The translations under genes were made by a program, and so were the position numbers. A stretch of DNA of 64,000 nucleotides from Prorocentrum cordatum (lineage: Eukaryota; Sar; Dinophyceae; Prorocentrales; Prorocentraceae): positions 134,929 through 198,928 of the forward strand of contig CAUYUJ010018645.1 in NCBI GenBank assembly GCA_963575745.1, read 5' to 3'. The notes beneath the pieces were generated by a model that had not been told where the DNA came from, searched no databases, and saw only the letters and a list, made by a program, of their open reading frames with translations. Positions 21,661-32,100 of this stretch are shown one piece after another. Position 1 is the stretch's first letter. Each line of letters starts with the position of its first letter.

Positions 21661-22000
21661 CAGTACTCCAGCTGCTATCGCGGCGTCAACTGGTAGTTCT
21701 CCATCCACACCCTCGAACCGCACAGAGAGGAGAGAGGAGATGGAGGGAGACAGAAGATGGGGGCCCCAAGATCCTCGCGTCGCCCACAAAACACAGCCCC
21801 GAGCTCTGACCCGTTTTCGGACTCAGGGGAGTCCTCTGCGGGCCCCAGGCTCATCAAAAACAAAGAAACTGAGGGGGGGCGCGAGGAAGGATGAGAGGGA
21901 GCAGGGAGAAGAAAAAGAAAACGAGAAATCCGCCGATCCGGCGTGTGAGTTCCTGAGAGCGCGGGCTTGAGCTCGCTCTAGCTTCGCTCTGGCGAGGAGG
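21661..22000. other. Interval without a supported gene
   Basis: Mixed sequence between two arrays; no recognisable protein. Confidence 0.4.
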
Positions 22001-22004
22001 GGGG

Positions 22005-22330
22005 GGCTGACGCGAGCTGACGCGGGCTGACGCGAGCTGACGCGGGCTGACGCGAGCTGACGCGGGCTGGCGCGGGCTGACGTTTTTCCGGCCCCCGGGC
22101 CCGGGATCCGGGACCCGGGCGCGCCCCTGGGAAGGGGGGGGGGGCTGACGCGAGCTGACGCGGGCTGACGCGAGCTGACGCGGTCTGACGCGGGCTGACG
22201 TTTTTCCGGCCTCCGGGCCGGGGATCCGGGACCAGGGCGCGCTCCTGGGAGGGAGAGGGGGGAGGGAGGGCTGACGCGAGCTGACGCGGGCTGACGCGAG
22301 CTGACGCGGGCTGACGCGGGCTGACGTTTT
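22005..22330 (+). repeat. Three blocks of (GCTGACGCGA/G)n
   Basis: Blocks at about 22005-22083, 22145-22202 and 22270-22328 consist of a 10-bp unit GCTGACGCG(A/G). They are separated by about 65-bp spacers that all begin GTTTTTCC(G/A)GCC and contain CGGG(A/C)CC words, so the whole is a ~125-130 bp higher-order repeat. Confidence 0.9.
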
Positions 22331-22554
22331 TCCAGCCCCCGGGCCCGGGCCCGGGGACCGGCGCACCCGGGAGCGGCGCGAGACCCGGGACCCGGGACCG
22401 GCGCCGGTCTCAGGCAGACACACGGACACGCAATCCTCGAAGTCGCCCAGCCTCCACCGCCCACCGACGAGGCCGGCGCCGCCAAGGTCGCGCTGGCCCC
22501 CCAGAATCGTCGGCAGCGGCGGCCACTCCCGCACAAAGATGCTCACGCCCACAC

Positions 22555-23015
22555 GCAAACACCCGCACACACACGCACGCAAACACTCACGCAGACACAG
22601 ACACACGCACACGCACACACACACACACACATACACACGCAAACGCACACCAGCGAACACGCATGCCAGACACAGACACACAGACACGCTGACACACAGA
22701 CACACAGACCAGACACACAGAAACACGGACACACAGACGTAAGAAACACAGACACACAGACACACAGACACACAGACACAAAGACACACAGGCACACAAG
22801 CACACGATCACACAGACACACGGACACACGGACACACAAGCGCACACACACACAGACACATATACACACAGACACACAGACACGCAGACACACAGACACA
22901 CAGACACACAGACGCACCGACACACATACACACAGGCACAAAGGCACACAGGCACACTGACACACGGGCACACAGACACACAGACAAAGACACAGGACAC
23001 TCAAACACACAGACA
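22555..23015. repeat. (ACACAG)n-type microsatellite
   Basis: CACAGACA, CACACGGA and ACACGC units over about 460 bp. The same motif in the same orientation continues at 28803-29120 on the other side of the LINE. Confidence 0.95.
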
Positions 23016-23339
23016 CACAGCCACACAGAGACCCCTCCCTCCCCCGCGACCCCCATGCGGCCCTCTACGCACCCCGCCCCCCGCCACTCCCGCTGGCGCT
23101 CCGGAGGGGGGAGGCTGGCTGGCTGGCAACGACTCTCACGGGCCTGACGGCCCAGTCGCAGTGTCCGTCTCGGCAGAGACTCTTATTTGCATGATCATGC
23201 GAGTCAAAACCGTGCCAAGCACACGGACAGATGACAAGAGCGAAGCTCATGAGATATCATCCGCGTCAAACACGCGGGCAGTACACGAGAAACCAAACTC
23301 TTATTCATCCGTGTGAGCACAATCTTTCACAATCCACGA

Positions 23340-26300
23340 TCAAGTAAAGTAAGACTCAAACTCACCAAGCAAACGAACGATGTTGTGTACCGTACACTCT
23401 GCTGCGGATAATTCAGCCTGTGTGACTGTGCTCTCCGACGGAATCAACCATGCTTTTTCCCAGACGAGTTGCCAGGACACGGTCGAAAACTTTCCTTCGA
23501 TCCTGTCGGACCTGGATATGAACGCCGCCTCGAGCCATGCACCACATCCTACTCCATCCTCAGATTTACCGCCATCGAAGGACCCCCTCAATGCGATAGG
23601 TGTTATATGTCCATGTGTGTGTGTCATGCAAAAAGAGCGCTTCCATTCGTGTGATCTGCCCTCGCGGGCATCATGTGTGAGTCGATCCGCATGCTCATTT
23701 ACTTCCCGAAACTCATGCTTAAAAGGATCCCTGCCATTCGAAGGTGCCCGAACTCCATAGATCTCCGTCAGACCGCTCATGATGTCAATGATATAGCCTA
23801 TTCTTTTTCGATACGTGTAGTCAGTTATCGCCCACCTCCCTAGGAGCCAAGATATGACAAGAAGAGAATCCCCACAGATCTCCACTCCAAAACCATGTGT
23901 TTTGAAATCCCATTCTGTTGCTTTCATGTTTGTTATTGCTAAACGTCTGGCGATGATTTCATTCTGGACCTCCTCCTCCTTCCTCCTTCGTTTACGTGTT
24001 GCCTCATTTCCACCCTCCTCTTCCATATCATACACAGTACGTCTCCCTCCTGATCCTTTAACATTTGATTGGAACAAGCTGAACTTCTCCTCACCCACCG
24101 TAGATATTGCAAACTCTCTCCAGCTATCAGGCTGGAAATCTCTCCACCACTGATCACCCCAATATTTTTCGAAAGGATAGTGCCATGTATGTAGACCCGT
24201 CGCGTCAATCCCTCTTTTCCTTTTGCGGTAGCTTCCCTCCTCTGACCGTTTTCTTTTTGAGTTATATCTGTGCATGATATCCCCAAAATTCTGCCGCCAT
24301 TCATCATATCGGATTCCGTATGCAAGCATTGCCAACCTTGAGTCCCTCCATGCTCTGTCACTCTGCGGCATGTCATGAGGTAGATATTTTGCAAACGACA
24401 CCACATCCAATGCAAGCAACCACTGACGATACAAGAATTTTTGCACCAGCGACTGATACCCATGATCATGAAAAGCTTTCCTACATCGGCTGTACTTCCG
24501 ATGTGTATACTCGTCCCACGGCTCATCAGGAAGATGTCTCGTTCTCAATATTCTGAGCAAGCACTCTCCCTCAAACACATGAAGTCTCTCAATCGAACTT
24601 TCATCTGCTGCTACTCCATCTAATCCATACAATACTGTCGACTGAACAAGCTGTTGATATCTAGAATACTTTTCCCCCAATGGTATACATCTGCTGGTAT
24701 AGAACTTGATGTCAACATAGAAGGCCTGTCTTCCTTTGTCCAATCTGTACGCTACATCCGCATGATATCGAGGAAATATAGCCGGAATACAGACTCCTAG
24801 GAGATGAACCTCAGCCCTTCTGCGAAATCTCAATTCACGTTCTGGGTCCTGAAATCCTTTGATCACCAGGTCCATGGTCGGAACGATGTGTTCATTCTCA
24901 TCATACTCTAGAGGTTCACCGAAAACTAAATACTCCAGAGACGCCTCTTTCCATCGCATACTGTATTTCTCAAGTGAGTGTGTCATTGCCAGCATCATCT
25001 GAGCCAAATCCGACGCCGAGTTCGCCAGGACAACGATGTTATCAGCCCATAAGGCATGATTCAAGTAAATCGACACCGTTTCGACGCTCCCGTTTTCGTC
25101 CCTCGCACTCGCTCGAAACTCGACCCTATACCCCAACTTCTGTTCATCCCATTTCTCGAACAGTTCCCCCCACATCGCCACGGCAATACAATTAAAGGCA
25201 AACGGTCCTTCAGGTCCACCCGTACGTATACAGCGATCCCAGGACACCTTTGAGAACTGCTCGAAGTCGAGATTCTCACACGAGATCTCCACATCACTAT
25301 AAACCAGGGACTCAATCATCGCATGTTGGATAACATATGGCATACTACAATATGCCATGGCAGAACTGAAGTTAGCAACCGTACAATGATCAAAAGCTTG
25401 ATAAACATCTGCGAGAGCAACATGTAATTGATCATCTGCGTGCTGATATTTGCTAGCATGTTGACCTAAGTGTTTCAATGCAGTCGTAATCTCATATGGC
25501 CTCCGTCCTTTCACAAATCCATACACACCAAATCTCCGAAACATCCCCACCTCCTCCATATAATCCTCCGCTAACTTGACCACACACATAGAATAAAGTT
25601 TAGATAACGCGTTTTGAATACACAGTAGTCTCGTTTCCTTTGCATCCGTGGTGTTTTGACTTTTAGGCATCACACTCACTATGATCTCCCTCCAGCAATC
25701 AGGGCACGGAATCTGTCTATGAAATACAGCCTCGAATATCCTTCGCACCTCTCTCAACGTTTTCCACGACAATCGAAGGAGCATCTCTGCAGGCACTCCA
25801 TCAGTCCCCGTCGCGCGGTTACGCTGCATTCTTCCCCTGCAGCAAAGCATATTCGCCAGCGTGATGGTGCATGGTGGAGCCTCCAGCTCCGCAGCTTGTC
25901 TGAGAGACTGCAGCACCTCTAGATTGGCAACACGAGTCTGGGCACACGATACCTTATTCTTGAGCATATGCCAGATAACTTTGTTCCATATCTCTCTATC
26001 CTCCACTCCTTCCAGGTTATAGAGACGGTTTCTCTTCCTTTTCCTTGACGGTGGTAATTCATACTCCAAACGAAGACGGCGGTATAGACGGCGATAGCCA
26101 TTCAAAACTTTTGTGATCTGTTTTCTTTCTGGCCCAGGTGGGGTTCCCCTACGGAGTTCAATCAACCTCTGGAGTCTATAAGGGCGCACAGGCTGTTTAA
26201 TACCATTGTCATCTCTTGTCTTATATTCCACCTCATCCCGAGTAAAGCTCGATTTGATCTGTCGTGACAAACAGCTGGCCCCCAGAGGATTACCACTTAC

Positions 26301-27299
26301 TGAGGAACACCTGGCATTGTCAACAAACGAGTCCATCGAAGCTCTCGCGATCATCTCATCCGTGAACGTGTTTGGCTCATATCCCACATAGCTTTTATCA
26401 CGGGGTTTAGCGGAGAAACGGGGACAATGGACGACAGGGGAACGAACACAAACTTCCAAGAGTTTATGATCACTCAGACGGGATCGCTGAGTCTTCCCTC
26501 CTCTATGCAAACGAAAGGATGCCTTACATTCAATAATTTCCCAACCATGAGGGACCAGAACATAATCTAATACTCGTGGCCGCAGCTCTGGTGCTCTAGC
26601 AAGGCGACAGTGTGCTCGCGCGTAGCTCTCCCACGTCACTGCACGGTCGCCGAAAGTGTTGGCAGCACAGAGCCCGTACGATTGCATAAAGCATTCCAGC
26701 GCATGCCTCATCCTCCATCTGTCGTTCTCCCTCCTCCTCTCCGCCGTGCTGTCGCCTCCTTCCTCCTTTCCATCCACACCACTTCCTGTCATAATATATT
26801 CAACTCCTCGATGAACTCCCGTACTCCTCCCCACCAATTCCACATTAGCATCCACGCAAACAATGATGCAGGCACCTGGCAGCTTCGTGGCAACCATCTC
26901 CCTGAGGACCATATTGAGGTTGGTCAGGGTTTGCTGCCACATATCAAAAGCATTCGGGATCGAAACATCTGGAAGGTACATGCTGGTGATCACCAGCCTC
27001 GAAGTAGCAGTCTTGAAGCCTCCTACGACGAAACGAGGATACGAGCATACGAATTCTTTGATACAACATTTCCATGCATTGTCGAACACTAGGGCAGCTT
27101 TCCCACATGATGAAACTCTCTGGTCCCATCCTAGACGTGCAATCTCGGCTCTGGGAAGAAAATCACTCTCTTGCAATGCGAACAAGCCTCCGTGACAGCT
27201 ACGAAGTTGTCCCAAAATCTCAGCTCCTCTACAGTTCCTCACTCCTGCCTTCTGGATATTCCAAGAAATGATAGTCAGGTTTTTCCGTCGAGCACGTCC
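23340..27299 (-). CDS. LINE ORF2: endonuclease, reverse transcriptase, RNase H
   Basis: The frame follows ORF1 after one TGA. The endonuclease starts with LTIISWNIQKAG, before any Met; positions below count from the GTG at 27242. EEP residues: ALQESDF (E25), VCVDANV (D131, N133) and SRLSDHK (D258, H259). RT: TGTDGVPAE near 480, YGFVKGRR near 575, motif A ALADVYQAFDHC (609-620), motif B RTGGPEGPFAFN (673-684), motif C ALWADNIVVLA (730-740). The usual ADD is ADN (codon AAC), which should harm catalysis. RNase H residues come in the order E1095, CGDSLLVI (D1125), VNEHADRL (D1186), then GSFDGGKSEDGVGCGAWL (D1223) and QAELSAAE (E1277). The strand normally first is therefore near the C-terminus. 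No frameshift interrupts about 1,300 codons. Confidence 0.88.
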   Translation of the reverse strand, partial: GRARRKNLTIISWNIQKAGVRNCRGAEILGQLRSCHGGLFALQESDFLPRAEIARLGWDQRVSSCGKAALVFDNAWKCCIKEFVCSYPRFVVGGFKTATSRLVITSMYLPDVSIPNAFDMWQQTLTNLNMVLREMVATKLPGACIIVCVDANVELVGRSTGVHRGVEYIMTGSGVDGKEEGGDSTAERRRENDRWRMRHALECFMQSYGLCAANTFGDRAVTWESYARAHCRLARAPELRPRVLDYVLVPHGWEIIECKASFRLHRGGKTQRSRLSDHKLLEVCVRSPVVHCPRFSAKPRDKSYVGYEPNTFTDEMIARASMDSFVDNARCSSVSGNPLGASCLSRQIKSSFTRDEVEYKTRDDNGIKQPVRPYRLQRLIELRRGTPPGPERKQITKVLNGYRRLYRRLRLEYELPPSRKRKRNRLYNLEGVEDREIWNKVIWHMLKNKVSCAQTRVANLEVLQSLRQAAELEAPPCTITLANMLCCRGRMQRNRATGTDGVPAEMLLRLSWKTLREVRRIFEAVFHRQIPCPDCWREIIVSVMPKSQNTTDAKETRLLCIQNALSKLYSMCVVKLAEDYMEEVGMFRRFGVYGFVKGRRPYEITTALKHLGQHASKYQHADDQLHVALADVYQAFDHCTVANFSSAMAYCSMPYVIQHAMIESLVYSDVEISCENLDFEQFSKVSWDRCIRTGGPEGPFAFNCIAVAMWGELFEKWDEQKLGYRVEFRASARDENGSVETVSIYLNHALWADNIVVLANSASDLAQMMLAMTHSLEKYSMRWKEASLEYLVFGEPLEYDENEHIVPTMDLVIKGFQDPERELRFRRRAEVHLLGVCIPAIFPRYHADVAYRLDKGRQAFYVDIKFYTSRCIPLGEKYSRYQQLVQSTVLYGLDGVAADESSIERLHVFEGECLLRILRTRHLPDEPWDEYTHRKYSRCRKAFHDHGYQSLVQKFLYRQWLLALDVVSFAKYLPHDMPQSDRAWRDSRLAMLAYGIRYDEWRQNFGDIMHRYNSKRKRSEEGSYRKRKRGIDATGLHTWHYPFEKYWGDQWWRDFQPDSWREFAISTVGEEKFSLFQSNVKGSGGRRTVYDMEEEGGNEATRKRRRKEEEVQNEIIARRLAITNMKATEWDFKTHGFGVEICGDSLLVISWLLGRWAITDYTYRKRIGYIIDIMSGLTEIYGVRAPSNGRDPFKHEFREVNEHADRLTHDAREGRSHEWKRSFCMTHTHGHITPIALRGSFDGGKSEDGVGCGAWLEAAFISRSDRIEGKFSTVSWQLVWEKAWLIPSESTVTQAELSAAECTVHNIVRLLGEFESYFT

Positions 27300-28349
27300 T
27301 CAGTTTTTACTTAACTCCTCTTTCATTTTCGTGATCGTTACATCTTTGATATCATATTTAGCACACATTGTCGCCCATTGTTCTTCGAAGATCTCCCAAG
27401 ACTCACCCTTCCATTCCGCCAGGAGAAATGGTTTAGAATCTACCGAATGCACATAGATCGAGGAACGTGGGGGGCCCATTTCACCACGCAGAGGAACAAA
27501 GCTCGGATGGGCAAGCGTTTTGAATATACCCTGAAATCGGCTAACCTGCTTGATGTGTGGACGTTTCCATGGGGGAGCATCAACCAAAATCTTGATTTTG
27601 CTTGGTACGATTTGCTGGTCCATCCCTGCAAGTATTTTGTCAGCCTCTGGGGAGGTGAGCAGCTCATCCAAGTGTTTCTTCCATAACCATAGAATATCAC
27701 CAGTTGTGCCTGTTCGAACCCCCACCCTCCCCTGACCATACAACGTTCGTCCAGCATTGAGCCGAATAGTACGATCTTTGTCCACACACATCTTCGTATC
27801 CTCTGGTAGGGCATCAACCATATTCGATACCAATGTCTGAAGATCTTTCTGGCCCAGCATTTCCTCACTGCGTTTCTTGGGATTGCTCCAGTTTTTCACC
27901 CAACCTTTGATTTCCAAGAATTCTGGCTTCCACATTCTCCTCGCCATCTTCATATTCTCAGAATCTCCCGAAAAACTACGCTCTGACACCTGAGAAGCAT
28001 TAGATGCATTACCGGTGCCCACTAAACCGGGAGGAGGTTGAGGCGGATACATCATCATCTGCTCCAGCTTTTGTATACGTTCGTCTTGTGTCTGGACTTT
28101 TTCATCAATCTGTGCCAGTTTCTTCTCTGTGGCCTCACACTGCTTGACAAGAGACGTGGTTCTCTCCTCATTCGTGAAACCAAGTCGAAGAAGAGCCGCA
28201 AGGGATGGGTTTGTCTCCTTCGAGATCAGTTCCTCCCTCTCTCTCCATAGATCATCGCCTCGATGTTTAACATTCCTCTCGAATTCCTCGTCTGATACAT
28301 GTTCAGCACCCTCTGCAGCCGACATTTGAGGATGAGGGACCGACGCCAT
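27300..28349 (-). CDS. LINE ORF1 protein with coiled coil
   Basis: 349 residues from an ATG. Residues about 70-100 (SLVKQCEATEKKLAQIDEKV and the following LEQM) form a coiled coil, as in many LINE ORF1 proteins that assemble as trimers. A Pro/Gly/Ser linker follows (PPQPPPGLVG). The C-terminal half is compact, with Trp, Lys and Arg (KILVDAPPWKRPHIKQVSRF), plausible for nucleic-acid binding. No zinc knuckle is seen. The stop TGA at 27302-27300 lies in frame with ORF2. Assignment to ORF1 rests on position, the coiled coil and the shared frame with ORF2. Confidence 0.75.
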   Translation of the reverse strand: MASVPHPQMSAAEGAEHVSDEEFERNVKHRGDDLWREREELISKETNPSLAALLRLGFTNEERTTSLVKQCEATEKKLAQIDEKVQTQDERIQKLEQMMMYPPQPPPGLVGTGNASNASQVSERSFSGDSENMKMARRMWKPEFLEIKGWVKNWSNPKKRSEEMLGQKDLQTLVSNMVDALPEDTKMCVDKDRTIRLNAGRTLYGQGRVGVRTGTTGDILWLWKKHLDELLTSPEADKILAGMDQQIVPSKIKILVDAPPWKRPHIKQVSRFQGIFKTLAHPSFVPLRGEMGPPRSSIYVHSVDSKPFLLAEWKGESWEIFEEQWATMCAKYDIKDVTITKMKEELSKN

Positions 28350-28423
28350 TTTAACACCTGCTGAGTCCTGTGTCTACGTCTACGCCAGCACTTTCGTGCT
28401 TCTTTTATGCACACTCGCCAATA

Positions 28424-28590
28424 ATATTTGTCCACTTCTTCAATGAATCGATTCCACCCACGATCAGGCTCCCCTAGATACGACGTGATTGTCAAGAGAG
28501 AACAACAATATTCTTCCACTTCTTCAATGAATCGTTTCTCACTCGATCAGGCTCCCTTTGATACGACAATAGTGAAAGAGCAACAACAAT
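28424..28590 (-). promoter_or_regulatory. Two tandem ~83-bp units in the LINE 5' region
   Basis: 28424-28507 and 28508-28590 are two copies of one unit containing CCACTTCTTCAATGAATCG, GATCAGGCTCCC, GATACGAC and GA(G)CAACAACAATA, about 85 percent alike. On the minus strand they lie immediately 5' of ORF1. Tandem 5' monomers act as promoter units in some LINEs; that role here is inference. Confidence 0.6.
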
Positions 28591-28802
28591 ACAAAGAGGA
28601 TACCGTACACAATAGTGATAGGTGTGGAGCAAAATTGGAAAGCAGGCACACAAGGTTCGCAGAAGAGGAGGTTCCCCAGGCAGTATTCTGCGAGGGGGGA
28701 GGCGCCGCCCCATTTCGGGGCCAGCCCTCCCTCCACTCCAGCCACTCTGCCCTCGCGGAGCGCCAGGGGAAGGGAAGGAGGGGGAGGGGGGAAGGGCGGG
28801 GC

Positions 28803-29120
28803 TCACACAGACGAGGACACGCACACACGGACACACAGACACACAGACACACAGACAGAGAGACACACGGACACACACGCACAGAGACAGACGGAAACAC
28901 AGACACACAAACGCACAGACACACAGACATACAGACTCACAGACACGGACACACAGACAAACAGAGACACATACACACAGACACACAGACACACAGACCA
29001 CAGACACACAGACACACAGCCACACAGAAACTCAAATACACAGACACACAGACACACAGACACACAGACACACAGACACACAGACTCACAGACGCACAGA
29101 CACACAGGCACACACTCAGA
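28803..29120. repeat. (ACACAG)n-type microsatellite
   Basis: ACACAGAC units over about 320 bp, ending 25 bp before the stop codon of the helicase/USP ORF. It has the same motif and orientation as 22555-23015. Confidence 0.95.
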
Positions 29121-29143
29121 GAGCCGCCGTCGAGGCGCAGCAC

Positions 29144-32100
29144 TCAGAGAGCCTCCTCCGACAGCGCCACAATCGTTGGCTCGCTCACCACGTCACCTCT
29201 TTCCGGGCGCAGGCGGCGCAACGTCTGTCGCAGCTTCTCTTCTGTCCACCTGCCGATGCCGACGGGCATGTCCTCTTGGCGCAATCGGAAGGCTCCAGCG
29301 ACCTGGCCGAGCAACTCCTGCCGCTTGTTGTGCTCGGCGATGCCCATGCGCGTCCGCCGTTCTTCAGGATCCTCCTGCCGCGCGCGCTCCTCCGCGGCAG
29401 CGGCGGCGATTTCCCTCGCGGTCGCGCGCCCGCCACGCCCCCCGCGCTCGCCGCCCGAGGATGGCTCCGAAGCCGCATTGGTTGCGCTAGCCCCTCCAGC
29501 ACCCTCGCCGCCCCCTGTCGGCGCCCTCGCGGCGACGCCATCGCTGCCGGGCACTGCGCCAGCCTCAGCCGCGGGCGCCGCACGCGGGGCCTTCCCTGCG
29601 TTCTTCTCCTTGAACACCTTCAACTTTCCCTCCGGGATGGGCCCGTCCACACGCCCATGCCAACCATCTTTGTGCTGCTGCTTGAAATGCAGCCCGCACA
29701 GATCCCCGCATCCCTGCTTTTGCGCGCTCCGGCATTGCCCACCAGCTCCGTTCCCCCACGTCCGAGCCATGCACTTCGCGGGGTCAATGTTTTCTGGCGT
29801 AAAGCGCCGCCATTCATCCCCCGCGAGCGACGCCCCCGCGCCTGGCTGGACTACAGCAGGCACAGGGTCCGCGGACGGAACGCCAGCGGCCCTGCCAGCG
29901 TCGTCGTCCTCGTCGCCCGCGCGGCCCGGAGCTGGCGGGGACAGCCCGCGCTTCTTGCCCCTGCGCGATGGCGGCTGCGGCTGCCCCGAAGCGCTGGGGT
30001 CCCCGTCGCCAGCGCCAGGATCCCCGCCACCCGCCCGACGCCGCTTGCCCGGTGGCTCACCGCCCGACGCCTGCTGCCCGGCGGGCGCACTCGGCGGCGC
30101 AGACGGCGCGGCAGCGGCGCTGGAAGCAGCGCCGCCGCCGCCGCTGCCGCTCCCCGCAGACCCCGCCGCGCGCCCGCCTGCATGCCCGAGAGGCGCAGTC
30201 GGCGGAGCCGGCGGCGCACCAGACGGTCCCGCACCAGCGCTGCCGCTGGCGCCCCCCGCAGACCCCGCCGCCGCGCGCCCGCCGCCTCCGCCCCGCGGAC
30301 CCGCCCTGCGCACATACGCAAACACATAAGCGCCAATGTGCACCTGGTGGTTTCCGGCGATCTGCGCCCAAGTCTGGAGCTGGACAGCACTGTCGTCGAA
30401 TTTGGCGTATTCGTTCACGCCCACGGATGCATACGCATAATTGTGTCCGCTTGTCGCGCTTTCGCCCTGGTGCACCACGACCCCCGAGAAATCGTACTCG
30501 CACTGGGAATCCAGAGGCCGCAGAAACTGAGGAAAGCGCACAGGGCGCCTGTCGTACCACTGGCCAATCACCCGCTCCACGATCACGAAGAGCACCGGCG
30601 GCGACCGCTCCCAGCGATTGCCTGTATATACCCTGATGCCTTGACAGACCCCGGCCGCCGCCCTCTGAGCATCATCGAGGTGAGCGTGCGCCGGACATCC
30701 TGGCCCTGGCTCACCGACATGCCTGAATCCCAGCCGGATCAAGTCCTCCAGATCGCACGGCCCCCCGTGGTCGGGGCCGAGCAATTCGGAAGGCACCACC
30801 TTCAGAAACGTCCTAATTTCCCCCTTGTCCGAACATGCTGTGCACGCGGCGCATCGCCTCCGCTGCCGAAACGCAATGCCGCAGACGTGCTGCTGGAGCA
30901 CACTGCGCTGCCCGTGAGCCCCCCTTGCGGTACAAACGGGGTGTTCGGTCTCGGTAACGGCATGGAGGGCGGCCAAGAAGAACTCTGACGCGTCGCATTG
31001 CTTCGGTCTCCCTTGCTGATCGAATTCTGTGAATTCTCGCTCACCAAAAAGCCCCGCGCGCGCGGCGGCAGCCAGCGGCGCGTCGGTGTCGACCCCCCCG
31101 CCCTGGACAGAGAGAGCCGTGGCCTGAGCTCCGAGCGCGCACGCCGCGCAAGATGCCGCACCCAGAGGGCACCGCTGGTCGTGAACGTAGAGAAGCCGAC
31201 GGAAGGGAGCCAGGCGTAGCAGCACCTGCGCGACTGCGCTCACGAAGCAAGTATTGCCGAGGTTTGCGATGCCCACGCCAGAGCCGCGGCCGCAGTGCCA
31301 CTGCAGCTCCCTGGTCACCTCCTCCTGGGACACGCCGTAAGCTGCCATGCACAGATCCCGGTCCAGCGGGCGCAGCTCTGGCGGCTCTGCACCATCGCCA
31401 ACAGTCGCCGCCGTGCGAAACATGTCCCCCCAAAGATCCCTCGGCACTACGGTGCCCCTACCGGCGCCGCGGCCGCCACCCGCGCGCCGTCGCCCCCGCG
31501 ACACAGCGCTCCCCGTCGACGATGCCGCCGCCGCATCTCCGGTCCCCGTCGCGTCACCGCCGCGGCCGCGGCCCCTGCCCCGCCCCGCAAGCCCTGCGTC
31601 CGGCGCAATGTATGCCGGTGGCACCGTCAGAGCCTGACCCGGGCGCAGCCCGTGCGAGGGCAGAGGCGTATGCACAGACGCCGCAGGGGCCGCCTCCCCG
31701 TCCGAAGGAACTGATCCGGCTGCTTCGTCGTCGTCGTCGTCCGCCTCACCAACGCCCGCTGAGGTCCCCGCGGCCCGAGACGGGCCCAGCGGCGACGCCC
31801 GTGGCACCACCGGCGGCGCGGGCGCCGAGCTCGACTCCGGGGCCCTCCGCGCGGCGGGCCCATCCCCCACGTCCCAGCCGCACTCCTGCGCCTTCTGCTT
31901 GGCGATTTCGAAACTCTCGAGCATTTTTTTTTCAAAGCGTTGGACACCGTCGCGGACGTACTGGGGCGGGCCCCGCTCCAGAATGTCCCAGGGCGGCAGC
32001 TTGTAGACGAGCACGCGGTGGGCCACGCGAACGCGACTGAGCATGACGTACAGGTGCAGCCACCAGTCATCGGCGCCCATGTTCATGGGCTTCTGGAGCA

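Larger units (their letters stand above)
23190..28600 (-). mobile_element. LINE-like non-LTR retrotransposon
   Basis: Minus-strand element with a tandem 5' region (28424-28590), ORF1 (28349-27300), ORF2 with EEP endonuclease, RT and RNase H motifs (27299-23340) and a 3' region toward 23190. AT content and codon use differ from the GC-rich Helitron next to it, showing a different origin or age. Exact ends and target-site duplications were not resolved. (ACACAG)n DNA lies within 300 bp of both ends. Confidence 0.8.

Noticed and set aside
28428-30988. Long plus-strand frames over the (ACACAG)n array and the USP ORF
   Set aside because: They mix microsatellite translation (THRHTDT) with antisense of the USP gene.
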